A stretch of 64,000 bases of DNA from an uncultured Candidatus Melainabacteria bacterium (GTDB lineage: Bacteria > Cyanobacteriota > Vampirovibrionia > Gastranaerophilales > Gastranaerophilaceae), in the NCBI GenBank assembly GCA_934717855.1, contig CAKUZI010000005.1, positions 113,687 to 177,686 on the forward strand, read 5' to 3'. Of this stretch, positions 23,534 to 32,448 are shown one piece after another. The position numbers and the translations under genes were made by a program. The notes below the pieces were generated by a model, which was not told the DNA's origin, made no database searches, and saw nothing but the letters and a program-made list of their open reading frames with translations. The first letter of the stretch is position 1. Each line of letters starts with the position of its first letter.

Positions 23534-24079
23534 ATGAAATTAATCGCAGGACTAGGAAATATCGGAGATAAATACTGTTTTACACGCCACAACGCCGGCT
23601 TTATGGTTTTGGACAAATTGGCATTTGATAACAATTTTCCCTTTAGAGAAGAAAGTAAACTAAAGTGTTTTCTCGCTAAATCAAACGACATAATTTACAT
23701 TAAACCGACAACGTTCATGAACTTATCAGGAGAGGCAGTTCGTGCAGTCATGGATTATTATAAAATTGATGTTAAAGATATCTTAATTGTTTATGACGAC
23801 ATTGCACTTGATTTAGGGAGAATTCGTTTTAGGGCAAACGGTTCAGACGGAGGGCACAACGGGATTAAATCAGTTATTAAACACGTAGGGACAAAAGAAT
23901 TTGATCGCTTAAAAATCGGCATAGGCCCGCAACCAAACATCCCATCCGAGAATTATGTTTTACAAAACTTTCCTAAAGATCAACTTGAAACTTTAAAAAA
24001 TGTTTTGAAAAAATCAGACGAAGCTATTAAATTTTATCTTGAAAACGACATTCAAAAAGCCCAAAATAAATTTAATTAG
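23534..24079 (+). CDS. pth: Peptidyl-tRNA hydrolase
   Basis: Frees tRNA from prematurely released peptidyl-tRNA. At 181 residues it has the family size and all motifs: GLGNIGDKY, the catalytic His in TRHNAGF, FMNLSG, the catalytic Asp in VYDDIALDLGR, and GSDGGHNGIKS. AAAGGA precedes the ATG. A TPR gene follows on the same strand after 71 bases, with its own ribosome binding site. Confidence 0.96.
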   Translation: MKLIAGLGNIGDKYCFTRHNAGFMVLDKLAFDNNFPFREESKLKCFLAKSNDIIYIKPTTFMNLSGEAVRAVMDYYKIDVKDILIVYDDIALDLGRIRFRANGSDGGHNGIKSVIKHVGTKEFDRLKIGIGPQPNIPSENYVLQNFPKDQLETLKNVLKKSDEAIKFYLENDIQKAQNKFN

Positions 24080-24150
24080 CCCAAATGATTATTGATATTA
24101 CAATTTTTTATATATAATTAAGAATAAGTATTAGATTTAAGGAGTTCCAA

Positions 24151-25557
24151 ATGAGTTTACAAATTGCAGAACAATATGAAGAAAATGAACAATATTCTCA
24201 AGCCTACGAAGAATATAAAAAGTTACACGAAAAAAATCCAAAAGACTTAAGTATTTTGGAACGTTTGGGACACCTTGCAATGCTTCTTGATAATAAAGAA
24301 GAAGCTGCTGATTTTTATACAAAAATCCTTGAATTCGACGCAACAAATGTTCTTGCATACGAACAATTGATGGATATTTACGTTACTACAGACAGATTTA
24401 AGTATTATGTTTATAGAGGGAACATGCATACTGTAGAACACCAATTAGAACATGCTATCAACGACTACAAAAAAGCCATAAACTCTGCACAAGAAGACAA
24501 AGATCAACTATCTGCAAGATTTGTACTTGGAACTTTATACGAACAAACAGGGAATAATTTAAAAGCAATTGATGAATACTTAAAAGTTATTGATCACGAG
24601 GGAACTCACGAAGAAGTATACACCAGACTTTCAAAACTTTATCTTAAAGAGGACGCAACCCCAAGTGCAATTGAAGTTCTTGAAAGAGCGCGGAAATCAG
24701 GTTTTGACACAACAAATATAAAAGAAATGCTTTCTGATTTATATTTAAAAAACGGAAATCCTGAAAAAGCAATCGAAATAACATCGGACGAACTTACAAA
24801 AGTAAAATGTTTGCTTGATATGGGCAAAAAAGATGAAGCTATTGAAAAATTACAACAAATGGAAGATCAATACGGGCACATTGCTCAATTTCATTCTCTC
24901 AAAGCCCAATATTACTATATGAGCGGAGAATATGACAAATCCTTGGAAAGTGTTGAAAAATTCGACGAATTAGAAAAGAATTCTCCATTAACTTATCAAA
25001 TGCGCGCACTTATTTTCGAAGAGAAAAAAGATGATTATAACGCGCACAAAAACTGGGGAAAATACAACATTGTCAGAGGGAATAAAGATATTGCAATTAA
25101 TGAATACTTAAACGCTTACCAAATCAAGGATAATGACATTGAATTACTAAACACTCTTGCTGTTCTTTTGGAAGAATCTAATGACAAAAATCATGCGATG
25201 GAATTTTATGAAAAAATTTCTAAACTTGATGAAAACGATAAAAAATCATTAGAAAAACTTGCTGAATTCCGTGAAAGCATCGGTGATTATAGAATGCAAG
25301 CAGAATATTTGCTAAAACTTTACCATTTGGATAAAAGAAATGCTTTAACTGTAAAAAAACTTGGTGAAGCTTATGAGAAACTAAGAAACAAACCAAACGC
25401 AATTGAGTGTTATGAAAAATTCTTAGAAATAGGGAAAGGAAGCCCTGAATACTCTAAAATTCAACATAAACTCGAAAAATTAAAAAATTTCGATACACAG
25501 GAAGATGAAGGTTTTTTAGATAAATTTATTAATTGGTTTAATAAAGGTAAAATGTAA
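24151..25557 (+). CDS. Tetratricopeptide-repeat protein
   Basis: A 468-residue protein made almost entirely of about 12 TPR-like helix pairs, with many A/Y/A spaced as in the TPR consensus (for example YSQAYEEYKKLHEKNPKDL and NNLKAIDEYLKVID). TPR solenoids bind other proteins and serve as scaffolds. No signal peptide, membrane segment or catalytic domain is present, so it is probably cytoplasmic. The start has AAGGAG seven bases upstream, and the gene ends at a bidirectional terminator. The partner cannot be deduced. Confidence 0.85.
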   Translation: MSLQIAEQYEENEQYSQAYEEYKKLHEKNPKDLSILERLGHLAMLLDNKEEAADFYTKILEFDATNVLAYEQLMDIYVTTDRFKYYVYRGNMHTVEHQLEHAINDYKKAINSAQEDKDQLSARFVLGTLYEQTGNNLKAIDEYLKVIDHEGTHEEVYTRLSKLYLKEDATPSAIEVLERARKSGFDTTNIKEMLSDLYLKNGNPEKAIEITSDELTKVKCLLDMGKKDEAIEKLQQMEDQYGHIAQFHSLKAQYYYMSGEYDKSLESVEKFDELEKNSPLTYQMRALIFEEKKDDYNAHKNWGKYNIVRGNKDIAINEYLNAYQIKDNDIELLNTLAVLLEESNDKNHAMEFYEKISKLDENDKKSLEKLAEFRESIGDYRMQAEYLLKLYHLDKRNALTVKKLGEAYEKLRNKPNAIECYEKFLEIGKGSPEYSKIQHKLEKLKNFDTQEDEGFLDKFINWFNKGKM

Positions 25558-25577
25558 TTGAATCAACAATATAGTAT

Positions 25578-25611
25578 TAAAAAGGTTCCTATAAAAATAG
25601 GAACCTTTTTA
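25578..25611. terminator. Bidirectional terminator between the TPR and dehydrogenase genes
   Basis: AAAGGTTCCTAT and ATAGGAACCTTT pair around a short A-rich loop, with A and T runs outside. Confidence 0.85.
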
Positions 25612-25652
25612 TGTCGTATATAGAAAAAAGAGATGTTTTACTCTCGTTTTAT

Positions 25653-26696
25653 TTATGAATGCATTTGAGGTTTCACCAAAAACTTAATTGCCTTGCCATC
25701 CATGTGTTGGTGCATTGCCCACTCAACTTTATCAAGAGGCAACGTATCAGTAATTAATTTTTCAACTTCAACATCTCCTGACGCAATATAATCCAACGCC
25801 ATTCTGAAATATTTTGGAGTATGGTGAAAAACACTCATCAATTTTATATCACCATAGTGCATTTTAGTTGTGTCAAAAGTTACTGTAGAACCGGATTTAC
25901 ACCCACCAAAGAAATGTACCGTTCCACCTGGGCGCACGCAAGAAAAAATTCTTTCCCAAATTTCAGGAAGCCCAACGCATTCTACTGCAACATCTAACCC
26001 TTTATGCTCTTCTGTATATTCTCTAAAAATCTTTTCAGGATTTGGATATTTTGTTAAATCAACAATTTCATCGGCATGAGCAAACTCTTCAGCGGCCTTT
26101 AATTTTATCGGATTTCTTCCTGCAACAATTACTTTAGCACCTTTTAATTTTGCTAAACGCGCAAACATTAAACCGATTGGACCAATACCGATAATCCCAA
26201 CAGTTTGCCCTGCTTTAATTCCGGTTCTTTCAACACCGTGAACGACATTAGCCAAAGGTTCACAAAACGCTGCTTTATCAAAGCTCAAATCGTCAGGCAA
26301 AATCAACATATTCTTTTCAACAATTCTCGCCGGAACAGTAATATATTCTGCATAAGCTCCATTTAGCAAATCTAGATTTTCACATAAATTATATTCTTCA
26401 TGCCTGCAATAAAAACATTTTCCGCAAGGAGCTGAATTAGCAGCGACAACTCTGTCTCCAACTTTAACATTTACAACACCTTTACCTACTTTTTCAACAA
26501 CTCCGGCAAACTCATGTCCAAAACCTGATGGCACCGATTTTATCAATACAGGGTGACCACGCCTGAATGTTTTAACATCTGTTCCACAAGTTAATGCTGA
26601 CATAACTTTTACAACAACTTCACCTTCTTGTGGTGGTTTTACCATAACTTCTTCATACTTAATATTTTGTGGTCCGTAATATTGAATTGCTTTCAT
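25653..26696 (-). CDS. Zinc-dependent medium-chain dehydrogenase
   Basis: A 347-residue MDR-superfamily enzyme. Catalytic zinc ligands are C37 (TCGTD) and H60-E61 (FGHEFAG); the structural zinc site has C90, C93, C96 and C104. The Rossmann motif GIGPIG lies near residue 170. The sequence resembles the threonine/sorbitol dehydrogenase branch, so the substrate is probably a polyol, sugar or amino-alcohol, but it cannot be fixed. The adjacent gene at 26750 encodes a second, more diverged member on the same strand 54 bases upstream; the pair probably forms an operon acting on related substrates. Confidence 0.88.
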   Translation of the reverse strand: MKAIQYYGPQNIKYEEVMVKPPQEGEVVVKVMSALTCGTDVKTFRRGHPVLIKSVPSGFGHEFAGVVEKVGKGVVNVKVGDRVVAANSAPCGKCFYCRHEEYNLCENLDLLNGAYAEYITVPARIVEKNMLILPDDLSFDKAAFCEPLANVVHGVERTGIKAGQTVGIIGIGPIGLMFARLAKLKGAKVIVAGRNPIKLKAAEEFAHADEIVDLTKYPNPEKIFREYTEEHKGLDVAVECVGLPEIWERIFSCVRPGGTVHFFGGCKSGSTVTFDTTKMHYGDIKLMSVFHHTPKYFRMALDYIASGDVEVEKLITDTLPLDKVEWAMHQHMDGKAIKFLVKPQMHS

Positions 26697-26749
26697 TGTT
26701 TTTCCTTTTTAAAGTTGAGACTAAGTTACTTTATATTAAACAGAGCAAC

Positions 26750-27736
26750 TTAACTAGCTACTTGAATATACGCTTTCATTATCCTATTTGCCATAGTATC
26801 TTCAAACGCGTGCGCTATATCATCTAATTTGTATTCGGTTGACAAACCTTTTACTTTAACTTTTTTTGTTCTTAATAATTCTAAAGAATCTTTCAAATCA
26901 GCAGGTGCCGGCGAATAACTCCCCATAACTGTTAATTCTCTATAGTAAATTTCGTTGTTTGGATAAGATGTTTCATCATGCGGTGTACTAGAAAATACAA
27001 CAATTTTTCCACCGTTTCTAACATATTTTAATGCAGTATCTATTGCCTTGTCAGCTCCTGACGTCATATAAATCGCATCGAATTTATTTTCTTCAGACAA
27101 AGTACGAACATCTAGTGCATTTATTCCTAAAGATTTTAAAACATCTATTCTTTCCGAAATCAAATCGCAACCGGTCACTTTGGCACCATATGCTTTTAGC
27201 GCCTGAGCTGTCAAAATTCCGATTGAACCAAGTCCAACAACAAGAACCTCGTCACCCTCCAACAAATTTGCTCTTTTTACAGCTCGAACAATACACCCTA
27301 AAGGTTCATAAAAAGAAGCTTCAATATCTGTCAAATTTTTAGGTTTTAAATGTGCAACATTTTGTAAATGCTCTTCACTCAAATAAACCAATTCTGAAAA
27401 ACCTCCAGGGCGAATATTTGTTGATTTAAAATGCTTACACATAGACACATTCCCGTGCTTGCAATACACACATTCTCCGCACGGAATATGATGAGATGTG
27501 ACTATTTCATCCCCAATTTTAAAATCTGTATCTGAATTTATGTCAACAATTTTCGCAACAATTTCATGTCCGAGAACTGTTCCATTTTTCGCTATTTTAT
27601 GTACAAACTTAACGATGTCGGAACCGCAAAGTCCACAGCCCAACACTTTAACTAACGCGCCTTTTCTATCACCTAACTTTTCATCTTCGGCTTGTTTTAT
27701 AATAATTTTATCATTTTCAATTACAGCTATTTTCAT
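26750..27736 (-). CDS. Zinc-dependent medium-chain dehydrogenase, second member
   Basis: A 328-residue MDR enzyme, shorter than its neighbour. Zinc ligands are C37 (GLCGSD), H57-E58 (LGHEIV) and the structural C86, C89, C92 and C100. GLGSIG forms the coenzyme site. It resembles the sorbitol/galactitol/threonine dehydrogenase group by layout only. GAGG precedes the ATG. It is upstream of the 25653 dehydrogenase and divergent from the GNAT-like gene, whose promoter lies in the gap. Two unlike MDR enzymes in tandem suggest successive oxidation/reduction steps, but no kinase, transporter or regulator nearby names the pathway. Confidence 0.85.
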   Translation of the reverse strand: MKIAVIENDKIIIKQAEDEKLGDRKGALVKVLGCGLCGSDIVKFVHKIAKNGTVLGHEIVAKIVDINSDTDFKIGDEIVTSHHIPCGECVYCKHGNVSMCKHFKSTNIRPGGFSELVYLSEEHLQNVAHLKPKNLTDIEASFYEPLGCIVRAVKRANLLEGDEVLVVGLGSIGILTAQALKAYGAKVTGCDLISERIDVLKSLGINALDVRTLSEENKFDAIYMTSGADKAIDTALKYVRNGGKIVVFSSTPHDETSYPNNEIYYRELTVMGSYSPAPADLKDSLELLRTKKVKVKGLSTEYKLDDIAHAFEDTMANRIMKAYIQVAS

Positions 27737-27769
27737 AACATCCCTCTTACTTAAAATATTATCACAAAC

Positions 27770-27798
27770 TTGAAAAGAAAAGAAATTAATTATATAAT
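27770..27798 (+). promoter_or_regulatory. Promoter of the GNAT-like gene (leaderless arrangement)
   Basis: TTGAAA (27770-27775), a 17-base spacer and a perfect TATAAT (27793-27798), then six bases and ATG at 27805. This is the clearest leaderless candidate. Confidence 0.65.
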
Positions 27799-27804
27799 AT
27801 GTTT

Positions 27805-28785
27805 ATGACGTTAATAAGAAGATTAAATTGTTTTGATGCACCAAAAATAAAAAAAATGATTTCTTACTTAGGTGATAACGACAAAATTTCTAAAAATTTG
27901 TCTAACGAAGCCTTTGGCTTAATCCATGGTCTTTTGCCATTGAAATATAAATTCCTACCGGAGTCATATATTTTATTGGAAAAGAAAGAGATTTTGGGAC
28001 TTATAACAGTAGTTCCGACAAGTGGAAATCCACACAAAATGAATATTACAAAATTAATTTTCCAGAAAAATATGTATGATGTTGGCAAGCGACTTGTTGA
28101 ATTTGTTATTGCAAGATTTGGAGCAAAAGGAGCAATTTCTTTCAAAGTTACAGTTGATCAATCTCATGAAGAACTTCTTAATCTTTTTATGCAAGGTTGC
28201 GGTTTCAGACAATGCAGTTACGAAAATCTATGGAAATTAGATAATTTCAAACCAGATACAGAAAAAAAAGCAAACTTCAGATATTGCCAAAATTCCGATG
28301 CAAAACAAGTTGCGCAACTATATAACAACGAATTAAAAAATCTTTATAAACCATCACTACAAAGAATTAAAACAGAATACAAAGAACCGGTTTTTGAGGG
28401 ATTAACAAATTTTTATAAAAACAGATATGTCTTGGAAGAACCGTCAAATCATAGAATTATTGCATATTTATCAATCACAACAAGTGACAATCTCAATTTC
28501 ATAATAGATATGTCTATGAATGATGCCTACAATATTTCTTATGACGAGATAATTAATTTTGCACTTGGAGAAATTTCTCGAAGAAAAACAACTTTTTATG
28601 CGTTTTTAAAACACAGACAATACACTATTAATGCAGATCTTTTTGAAAAATATCTGCACGAAAAAGAACTTAACTGCATTCAAACTCAATGTGTCTTAAT
28701 TAAAGATTTTTATAAACCGATAAAACAACAAGAAAACGCTTTACAAGTATTCTTATTAGGCGAAAACGAATTAGCCTCAAATTAA
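27805..28785 (+). CDS. GNAT-like acetyltransferase of unknown substrate
   Basis: About 326 residues. The first half has a GNAT-like pattern: ESYILLEKKEILGLITVVP beta strands, GKRLVEFVIARFGAKGAISFKV, and an end block FMQGCGFRQCSYENLW as in the acetyl-CoA-binding and C-terminal strands of the family. A second, weaker domain of similar secondary structure follows (residues about 170-320), which suggests a tandem GNAT arrangement. The acceptor is unknown. There is no ribosome binding site; the perfect TATAAT ends six bases before the ATG at 27805, so that ATG is taken as the start rather than the one at 27799, which would lie within the promoter. Confidence 0.65.
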   Translation: MTLIRRLNCFDAPKIKKMISYLGDNDKISKNLSNEAFGLIHGLLPLKYKFLPESYILLEKKEILGLITVVPTSGNPHKMNITKLIFQKNMYDVGKRLVEFVIARFGAKGAISFKVTVDQSHEELLNLFMQGCGFRQCSYENLWKLDNFKPDTEKKANFRYCQNSDAKQVAQLYNNELKNLYKPSLQRIKTEYKEPVFEGLTNFYKNRYVLEEPSNHRIIAYLSITTSDNLNFIIDMSMNDAYNISYDEIINFALGEISRRKTTFYAFLKHRQYTINADLFEKYLHEKELNCIQTQCVLIKDFYKPIKQQENALQVFLLGENELASN

Positions 28786-28828
28786 CTGCTTTATTTTTGT
28801 TTATATTACCGTTCGATATTTATTTTTA

Positions 28829-28837
28829 TGCTAAAAT
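28829..28837 (+). promoter_or_regulatory. Extended -10 promoter of ilvC
   Basis: TG, one base, TAAAAT, with no good -35. It stands 26 bases before the ilvC start, leaving room for a short leader with the ribosome binding site. Confidence 0.4.
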
Positions 28838-28862
28838 CGGTTAAAGGGAAAAGAGGCGTAAA

Positions 28863-29888
28863 ATGAATAAATTACATATTTATCTTGATAAAGATATTAA
28901 CAAAAATTTAATTAAAACAAAAAAAATTGCAGTAATCGGTTTTGGTTCTCAAGGTTACGGTCAATCTATGAACTTAAAAGATTCCGGCTGTGATGTTGTT
29001 TTAGGTTTAAGACTTGGTGGAAAATCCGACGTAAAGGCTCGTGATTATGGATTTAAAACAATGTCTATTGAAGACGCAGTAAAAGAAGCTGATATTATTC
29101 AAATTCTTATACCTGACGAAATTCAAGCAAAAGTTTATGAAGAACAAATAAAACCTTATTTGAGAAAAGGACAATACCTAATGTTTTCTCATGGTTTTAA
29201 TATTCACTACAAAAAAATTGTTGCTCCAGAGGGTGTTAATGTAATTATGGTTGCACCTAAAGGTCCCGGACACACTGTAAGAAGTGAATACCAAATCGGC
29301 AGAGGCGTACCATCATTGATAGCAGTTTACCAAGATCCGTCAGGGAATTCAAAAGAGATTGCTTTGTCATACGCATCAGCAATCGGAGCCGGACGTGCAG
29401 GAATAATCGAAACAACGTTTAAAGAAGAAACCGAAACAGATTTATTTGGAGAACAAGCTGTTATCTGCGGAGGTGTTTCTGCTCTAATCAAAACAGGTTT
29501 TGAAGTTTTGGTAGAAGCAGGATACTCTCCATATATGGCTTATTTTGAAGTTTTACACGAAATGAAACTTCTTGTCGACTTAATTAATCAAGGCGGTTTG
29601 GCTGATATGAGATATTCTATTTCGAACACTGCAGAATACGGCGATATGACACGCGGGCCAAAAGTTATTGGCGAACAATCTCGTAAAGCAATGAAAGATT
29701 TGCTAAAAGATATTCAAAGTGGCTCTTTCGCTAATGAATTTTTAAACGAAATGGAAACCGGTTGTAAAAATTTCAATGAACTTAGAAAGGAAAATGCAAA
29801 CCACTTGATAGAAAAAGTTGGTGAAGAAATTCGTTCTTCATTCGTATGGGGAAACGATAACAAGATTATTGACAGAAGTCGAAATTAG
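28863..29888 (+). CDS. ilvC: Ketol-acid reductoisomerase
   Basis: Second step of valine and isoleucine synthesis: isomerises and reduces acetolactate or acetohydroxybutyrate with NADPH and magnesium. The 341-residue class I enzyme has the Rossmann motif GFGSQGYG, a coenzyme-binding LRLGGKSD loop, APKGPGHTVR, the metal-binding ETDLFGEQ and the second acidic HEMKLLVDLINQGG block. The usual GSQGHAQ is GSQGYGQ here. It is a single gene, with an extended -10 promoter upstream and a 140-base gap with two small hairpins downstream. It lies 21 kb from ilvB, so the pathway genes are dispersed. Confidence 0.96.
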   Translation: MNKLHIYLDKDINKNLIKTKKIAVIGFGSQGYGQSMNLKDSGCDVVLGLRLGGKSDVKARDYGFKTMSIEDAVKEADIIQILIPDEIQAKVYEEQIKPYLRKGQYLMFSHGFNIHYKKIVAPEGVNVIMVAPKGPGHTVRSEYQIGRGVPSLIAVYQDPSGNSKEIALSYASAIGAGRAGIIETTFKEETETDLFGEQAVICGGVSALIKTGFEVLVEAGYSPYMAYFEVLHEMKLLVDLINQGGLADMRYSISNTAEYGDMTRGPKVIGEQSRKAMKDLLKDIQSGSFANEFLNEMETGCKNFNELRKENANHLIEKVGEEIRSSFVWGNDNKIIDRSRN

Positions 29889-30028
29889 GCGACTAAGCAG
29901 ACAAGATGCGAGGCATAGACGCAAAGTTCGTTACAGCAAAGTAGGTCGGTAGACTTACTCCAACATCAAAATATGTAAAAAGGAAAGTCAGGCAATCCCT
30001 GACATAGTAAAAAAACAAGGAAACAGGT
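29889..30028 (+). other. Intergenic region with two small hairpins between ilvC and the OB-HD nuclease gene
   Basis: Contains GTAGGTC-GGTA-GACTTAC (one G-U pair) near 29941-29958 and a perfect GTCAGG/CCTGAC stem near 29987-30003. No T-run follows them. It could be a structured leader of the next gene; nothing else is seen. Confidence 0.3.
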
Positions 30029-30871
30029 ATGTTCAGCACAGATGTAGATTATGAAGTAGTAAATTTTTCAGTAGGCGACACAAAAGCCGGTACAAAAATG
30101 GGAAAACTCCAACTTAGAAATATGGAAGACAACTCGACTTTGAACTGTATTTTATGGGAAGAAACCCTAAATAGATTTGATAGTAAAGTTTTTAGAGCCG
30201 GAAATATCGTAAAAATCATTTCTGCAAGCTTTAACGAAAGATATAACAATTGTCTTGTTTCAACACTTTCGTTGGTTAAAGAAGCTAAAATGGGACTGGA
30301 AGAAAACGAAAGAGAAAAAGTCTATTCACAAATTCTTTCTTACTTTGACAAAATTAAAGATGAAAAATTAAACAACTTTTTAACTACATATTTTATGGAA
30401 CATAAGGATAAAATTAAAGTTATGCCGGCTGCTAAAATGATGCACCACAACTACGTTGGCGGGCTTATGGTTCATATATTAGAATGTCTTCAATTTGCCG
30501 AAACAAATATGGAAAAATCTGTTTATAAATTCAATAGCGACAATATTTATTCTGCCTGTATTTTACACGATATTGGCAAAATTTTTGAATATACTATTAA
30601 CCTTGAAACAGGGTTGATTGATTACGACGAAAACTTTAGAAAAGAGTGGCTGACTCACTCTCAATACGGTTTTTCAATATGTATGAATAATGGTTTTAAA
30701 GAAATTGCAAGAATGATTGCAGCTCACCATGGAAGAAGCGATTGGGGCGCAATAATTGACCTTGACCAAAAAGATTTAGAACCGGAACTTTATTTTATCC
30801 ATATTGTAGACAACCTGTCTGCAAAATTTGGAAAAATCAACACACGACTTTTAGAAGAACAAGGAGTATAG
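30029..30871 (+). CDS. YhaM-like 3'-to-5' exonuclease (OB fold plus HD domain)
   Basis: A 280-residue protein with an N-terminal OB-fold-like nucleic acid-binding part (about residues 5-85, with KMGKLQLRNMEDNSTLNCILW) and an HD phosphohydrolase domain. Metal ligands are visible in HHNYVGGLMVHILE, CILHDIGK and AAHHGR. This is the architecture of Bacillus YhaM, a 3'-5' exonuclease on RNA and DNA. An AAGGAAACAGG site precedes the ATG. Two thymidylate-kinase-like genes follow with minimal gaps (3 bases, then a 1-base overlap), so the three form one operon, a combination that suggests nucleotide salvage or turnover. Confidence 0.82.
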   Translation: MFSTDVDYEVVNFSVGDTKAGTKMGKLQLRNMEDNSTLNCILWEETLNRFDSKVFRAGNIVKIISASFNERYNNCLVSTLSLVKEAKMGLEENEREKVYSQILSYFDKIKDEKLNNFLTTYFMEHKDKIKVMPAAKMMHHNYVGGLMVHILECLQFAETNMEKSVYKFNSDNIYSACILHDIGKIFEYTINLETGLIDYDENFRKEWLTHSQYGFSICMNNGFKEIARMIAAHHGRSDWGAIIDLDQKDLEPELYFIHIVDNLSAKFGKINTRLLEEQGV

Positions 30872-30874
30872 CAA

Positions 30875-31549
30875 TTGTCCAAACTTACGACAGATCACAA
30901 TTACAGCGGAACACTAATTTGCGTTGAGGGGATTGACGGCTCTGGCAAGTCAACTCAGCTTGCACTTTTAAGAGATTGGTTAAAATCTATAGGACAAGAT
31001 GTAATTTTCACAGAATGGAATTCATCTGAACTTATCAGCCAAACAACAAAACTTGCAAAAAAGAAAAATATGCTTTCGCCAAGAACCTTTTCTCTTTTGC
31101 ACGCTGTAGATTTTGCTGACAGATTAAAACAGATTATTGCACCTGCTTTAAAAGCCGGTTTTATTGTTTTGGCTGACAGATATGCTTACACTGCGTTTGC
31201 AAGAGATGTTGCTCGTGGCGTTGATTCTAATTGGGTTAGAAATGTATACAGCTTTGCCATAAAACCAGATTTGGCAATATATTTTGACATTAATCCAAAA
31301 GATTCTATGGAGAGAATTTGTGCAAACCGAGCTCCAAAATTTTATGAAGCCGGAATGGATTTAAAATTGAGCAACGATCCTTACGAAAGTTATATGATTT
31401 TCCAGGGTAGAGTTGTTAACGAATATCAAAAAATGATAGATGAATTCGGGCTAATCAAACTAGACGCAATGGATTCAATACACTCTAAACAAGTTGCAAT
31501 AAGGAAAATGTTAAAAGAAGTTTTGACTGCAAAAGGAGTAAACTTATAA
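30875..31549 (+). CDS. Thymidylate-kinase-like P-loop protein, tandem copy 1
   Basis: A 224-residue protein of the thymidylate kinase fold: Walker A in GIDGSGKSTQLA near residues 20-27, DFADRLKQ, and the DR-x-Y motif in VLADRYAYTAFARD. The canonical TREPGGT substrate loop is replaced by TEWNSSELI, and the LID region is unusual, so the substrate may not be dTMP. The start is TTG at 30875 with AAGGAG 8 bases upstream, which fits the short spacing from the nuclease gene. The next gene is a paralogue of about the same length, coupled through a TAATG overlap. The pair could form a heterodimer. Confidence 0.82.
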   Translation: MSKLTTDHNYSGTLICVEGIDGSGKSTQLALLRDWLKSIGQDVIFTEWNSSELISQTTKLAKKKNMLSPRTFSLLHAVDFADRLKQIIAPALKAGFIVLADRYAYTAFARDVARGVDSNWVRNVYSFAIKPDLAIYFDINPKDSMERICANRAPKFYEAGMDLKLSNDPYESYMIFQGRVVNEYQKMIDEFGLIKLDAMDSIHSKQVAIRKMLKEVLTAKGVNL

Positions 31550-32220
31550 TGGGACAATTCAAAACAAAACACGGATATGAAGGTTTACTTGTTGTAATTG
31601 AAGGGACTGATGGTTCCGGCAAATCAACTCAGCTTCAACTTTTAAAGAAATCAATTCAAGCACAATCTTATGGCGTAATGGTTTCTGAATGGAAAACATC
31701 CAGACTTATTTCCGGTGTTATTGATGACGCCAAGGACAGAAACTTGCTTAACGCAACAACTTACAGTTTGCTTTATGCTGCTGACTTTGCAGATAGGTTA
31801 GAAAATCAAATTATTCCTGCATTAAAATCCGGTTTTATTGTGCTTTTGGACAGATATTATTATACAGCTTTAGCTCGCGATGTAGTTAGAGGACAAGATA
31901 TAGAGTGGGTTAAAAACTTATACGATTATGCACCTGAACCAGATTTAATATTTTATCTTGATATGCCGATTGATGTATTGTTGAAAAGAATTATCGGCAC
32001 AACTGGTTTAAATTACTACGAAAGCGGACGTGATGTAGGTTTTTCAACAGATTTTTACAAAAGTTTTGAAATTTATCAAAACAAATGCCTTGAACAATAT
32101 GACAAAATGAAATCAGAATACAATTTTATCAGCATTGACGGCACAAAATCGATTAACGAAATTCACACAATTATGAATAACGAAGTTCAAAAGATTTTGG
32201 ATTCAGGTGTATTGTATTAA
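31549..32220 (+). CDS. Thymidylate-kinase-like P-loop protein, tandem copy 2
   Basis: A 223-residue paralogue of the preceding protein: GTDGSGKSTQLQ Walker A, SEWKTSRLI in place of the TREPGGT loop, DFADRLEN, VLLDRYYYTALARD and a parallel C-terminus. All the catalytic signature residues are kept in both copies, so neither looks decayed. The ATG overlaps the stop of copy 1 by one base (TAATG). It is the last gene of the operon with the YhaM-like nuclease. The downstream gap holds a long imperfect inverted repeat. Whether either copy serves as the cell's dTMP kinase cannot be told. Confidence 0.82.
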   Translation: MGQFKTKHGYEGLLVVIEGTDGSGKSTQLQLLKKSIQAQSYGVMVSEWKTSRLISGVIDDAKDRNLLNATTYSLLYAADFADRLENQIIPALKSGFIVLLDRYYYTALARDVVRGQDIEWVKNLYDYAPEPDLIFYLDMPIDVLLKRIIGTTGLNYYESGRDVGFSTDFYKSFEIYQNKCLEQYDKMKSEYNFISIDGTKSINEIHTIMNNEVQKILDSGVLY

Positions 32221-32223
32221 AAA

Positions 32224-32323
32224 GTTGCTAAGATACTAAGTCACTAGTGCATTAAGATAATATTTCAGCTTTACAACTATACGCAAAGAACTTAGCGTCT
32301 TAATGTCTTAACGTCCTAGTAAC
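32224..32323. repeat. Inverted array of 9-base imperfect repeats
   Basis: Two 33-base arms (32224-32256 and 32291-32323) are imperfect reverse complements (about 21 of 33). Each arm is built of roughly 9-base units around CTAAG or CTTAG. The spacer is about 34 bases. Such decayed repeat clusters occur in many genomes; here they lie after an operon end. Confidence 0.45.
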
Positions 32324-32448
32324 TTTATCTAATTGTTACAATAAACAACAAAAATTTACGTTGCGAAACATTTTGAATCATGGAGCATGGTTTATGCTAC
32401 ATTAGAGAATGTAAAGAGACACAGATTATAGTTTATAGGAGATTATGA

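Noticed and set aside
24137..24444. Antisense frames over the TPR gene
   Set aside because: Shadows of the repeat-rich coding sequence, without start signals.
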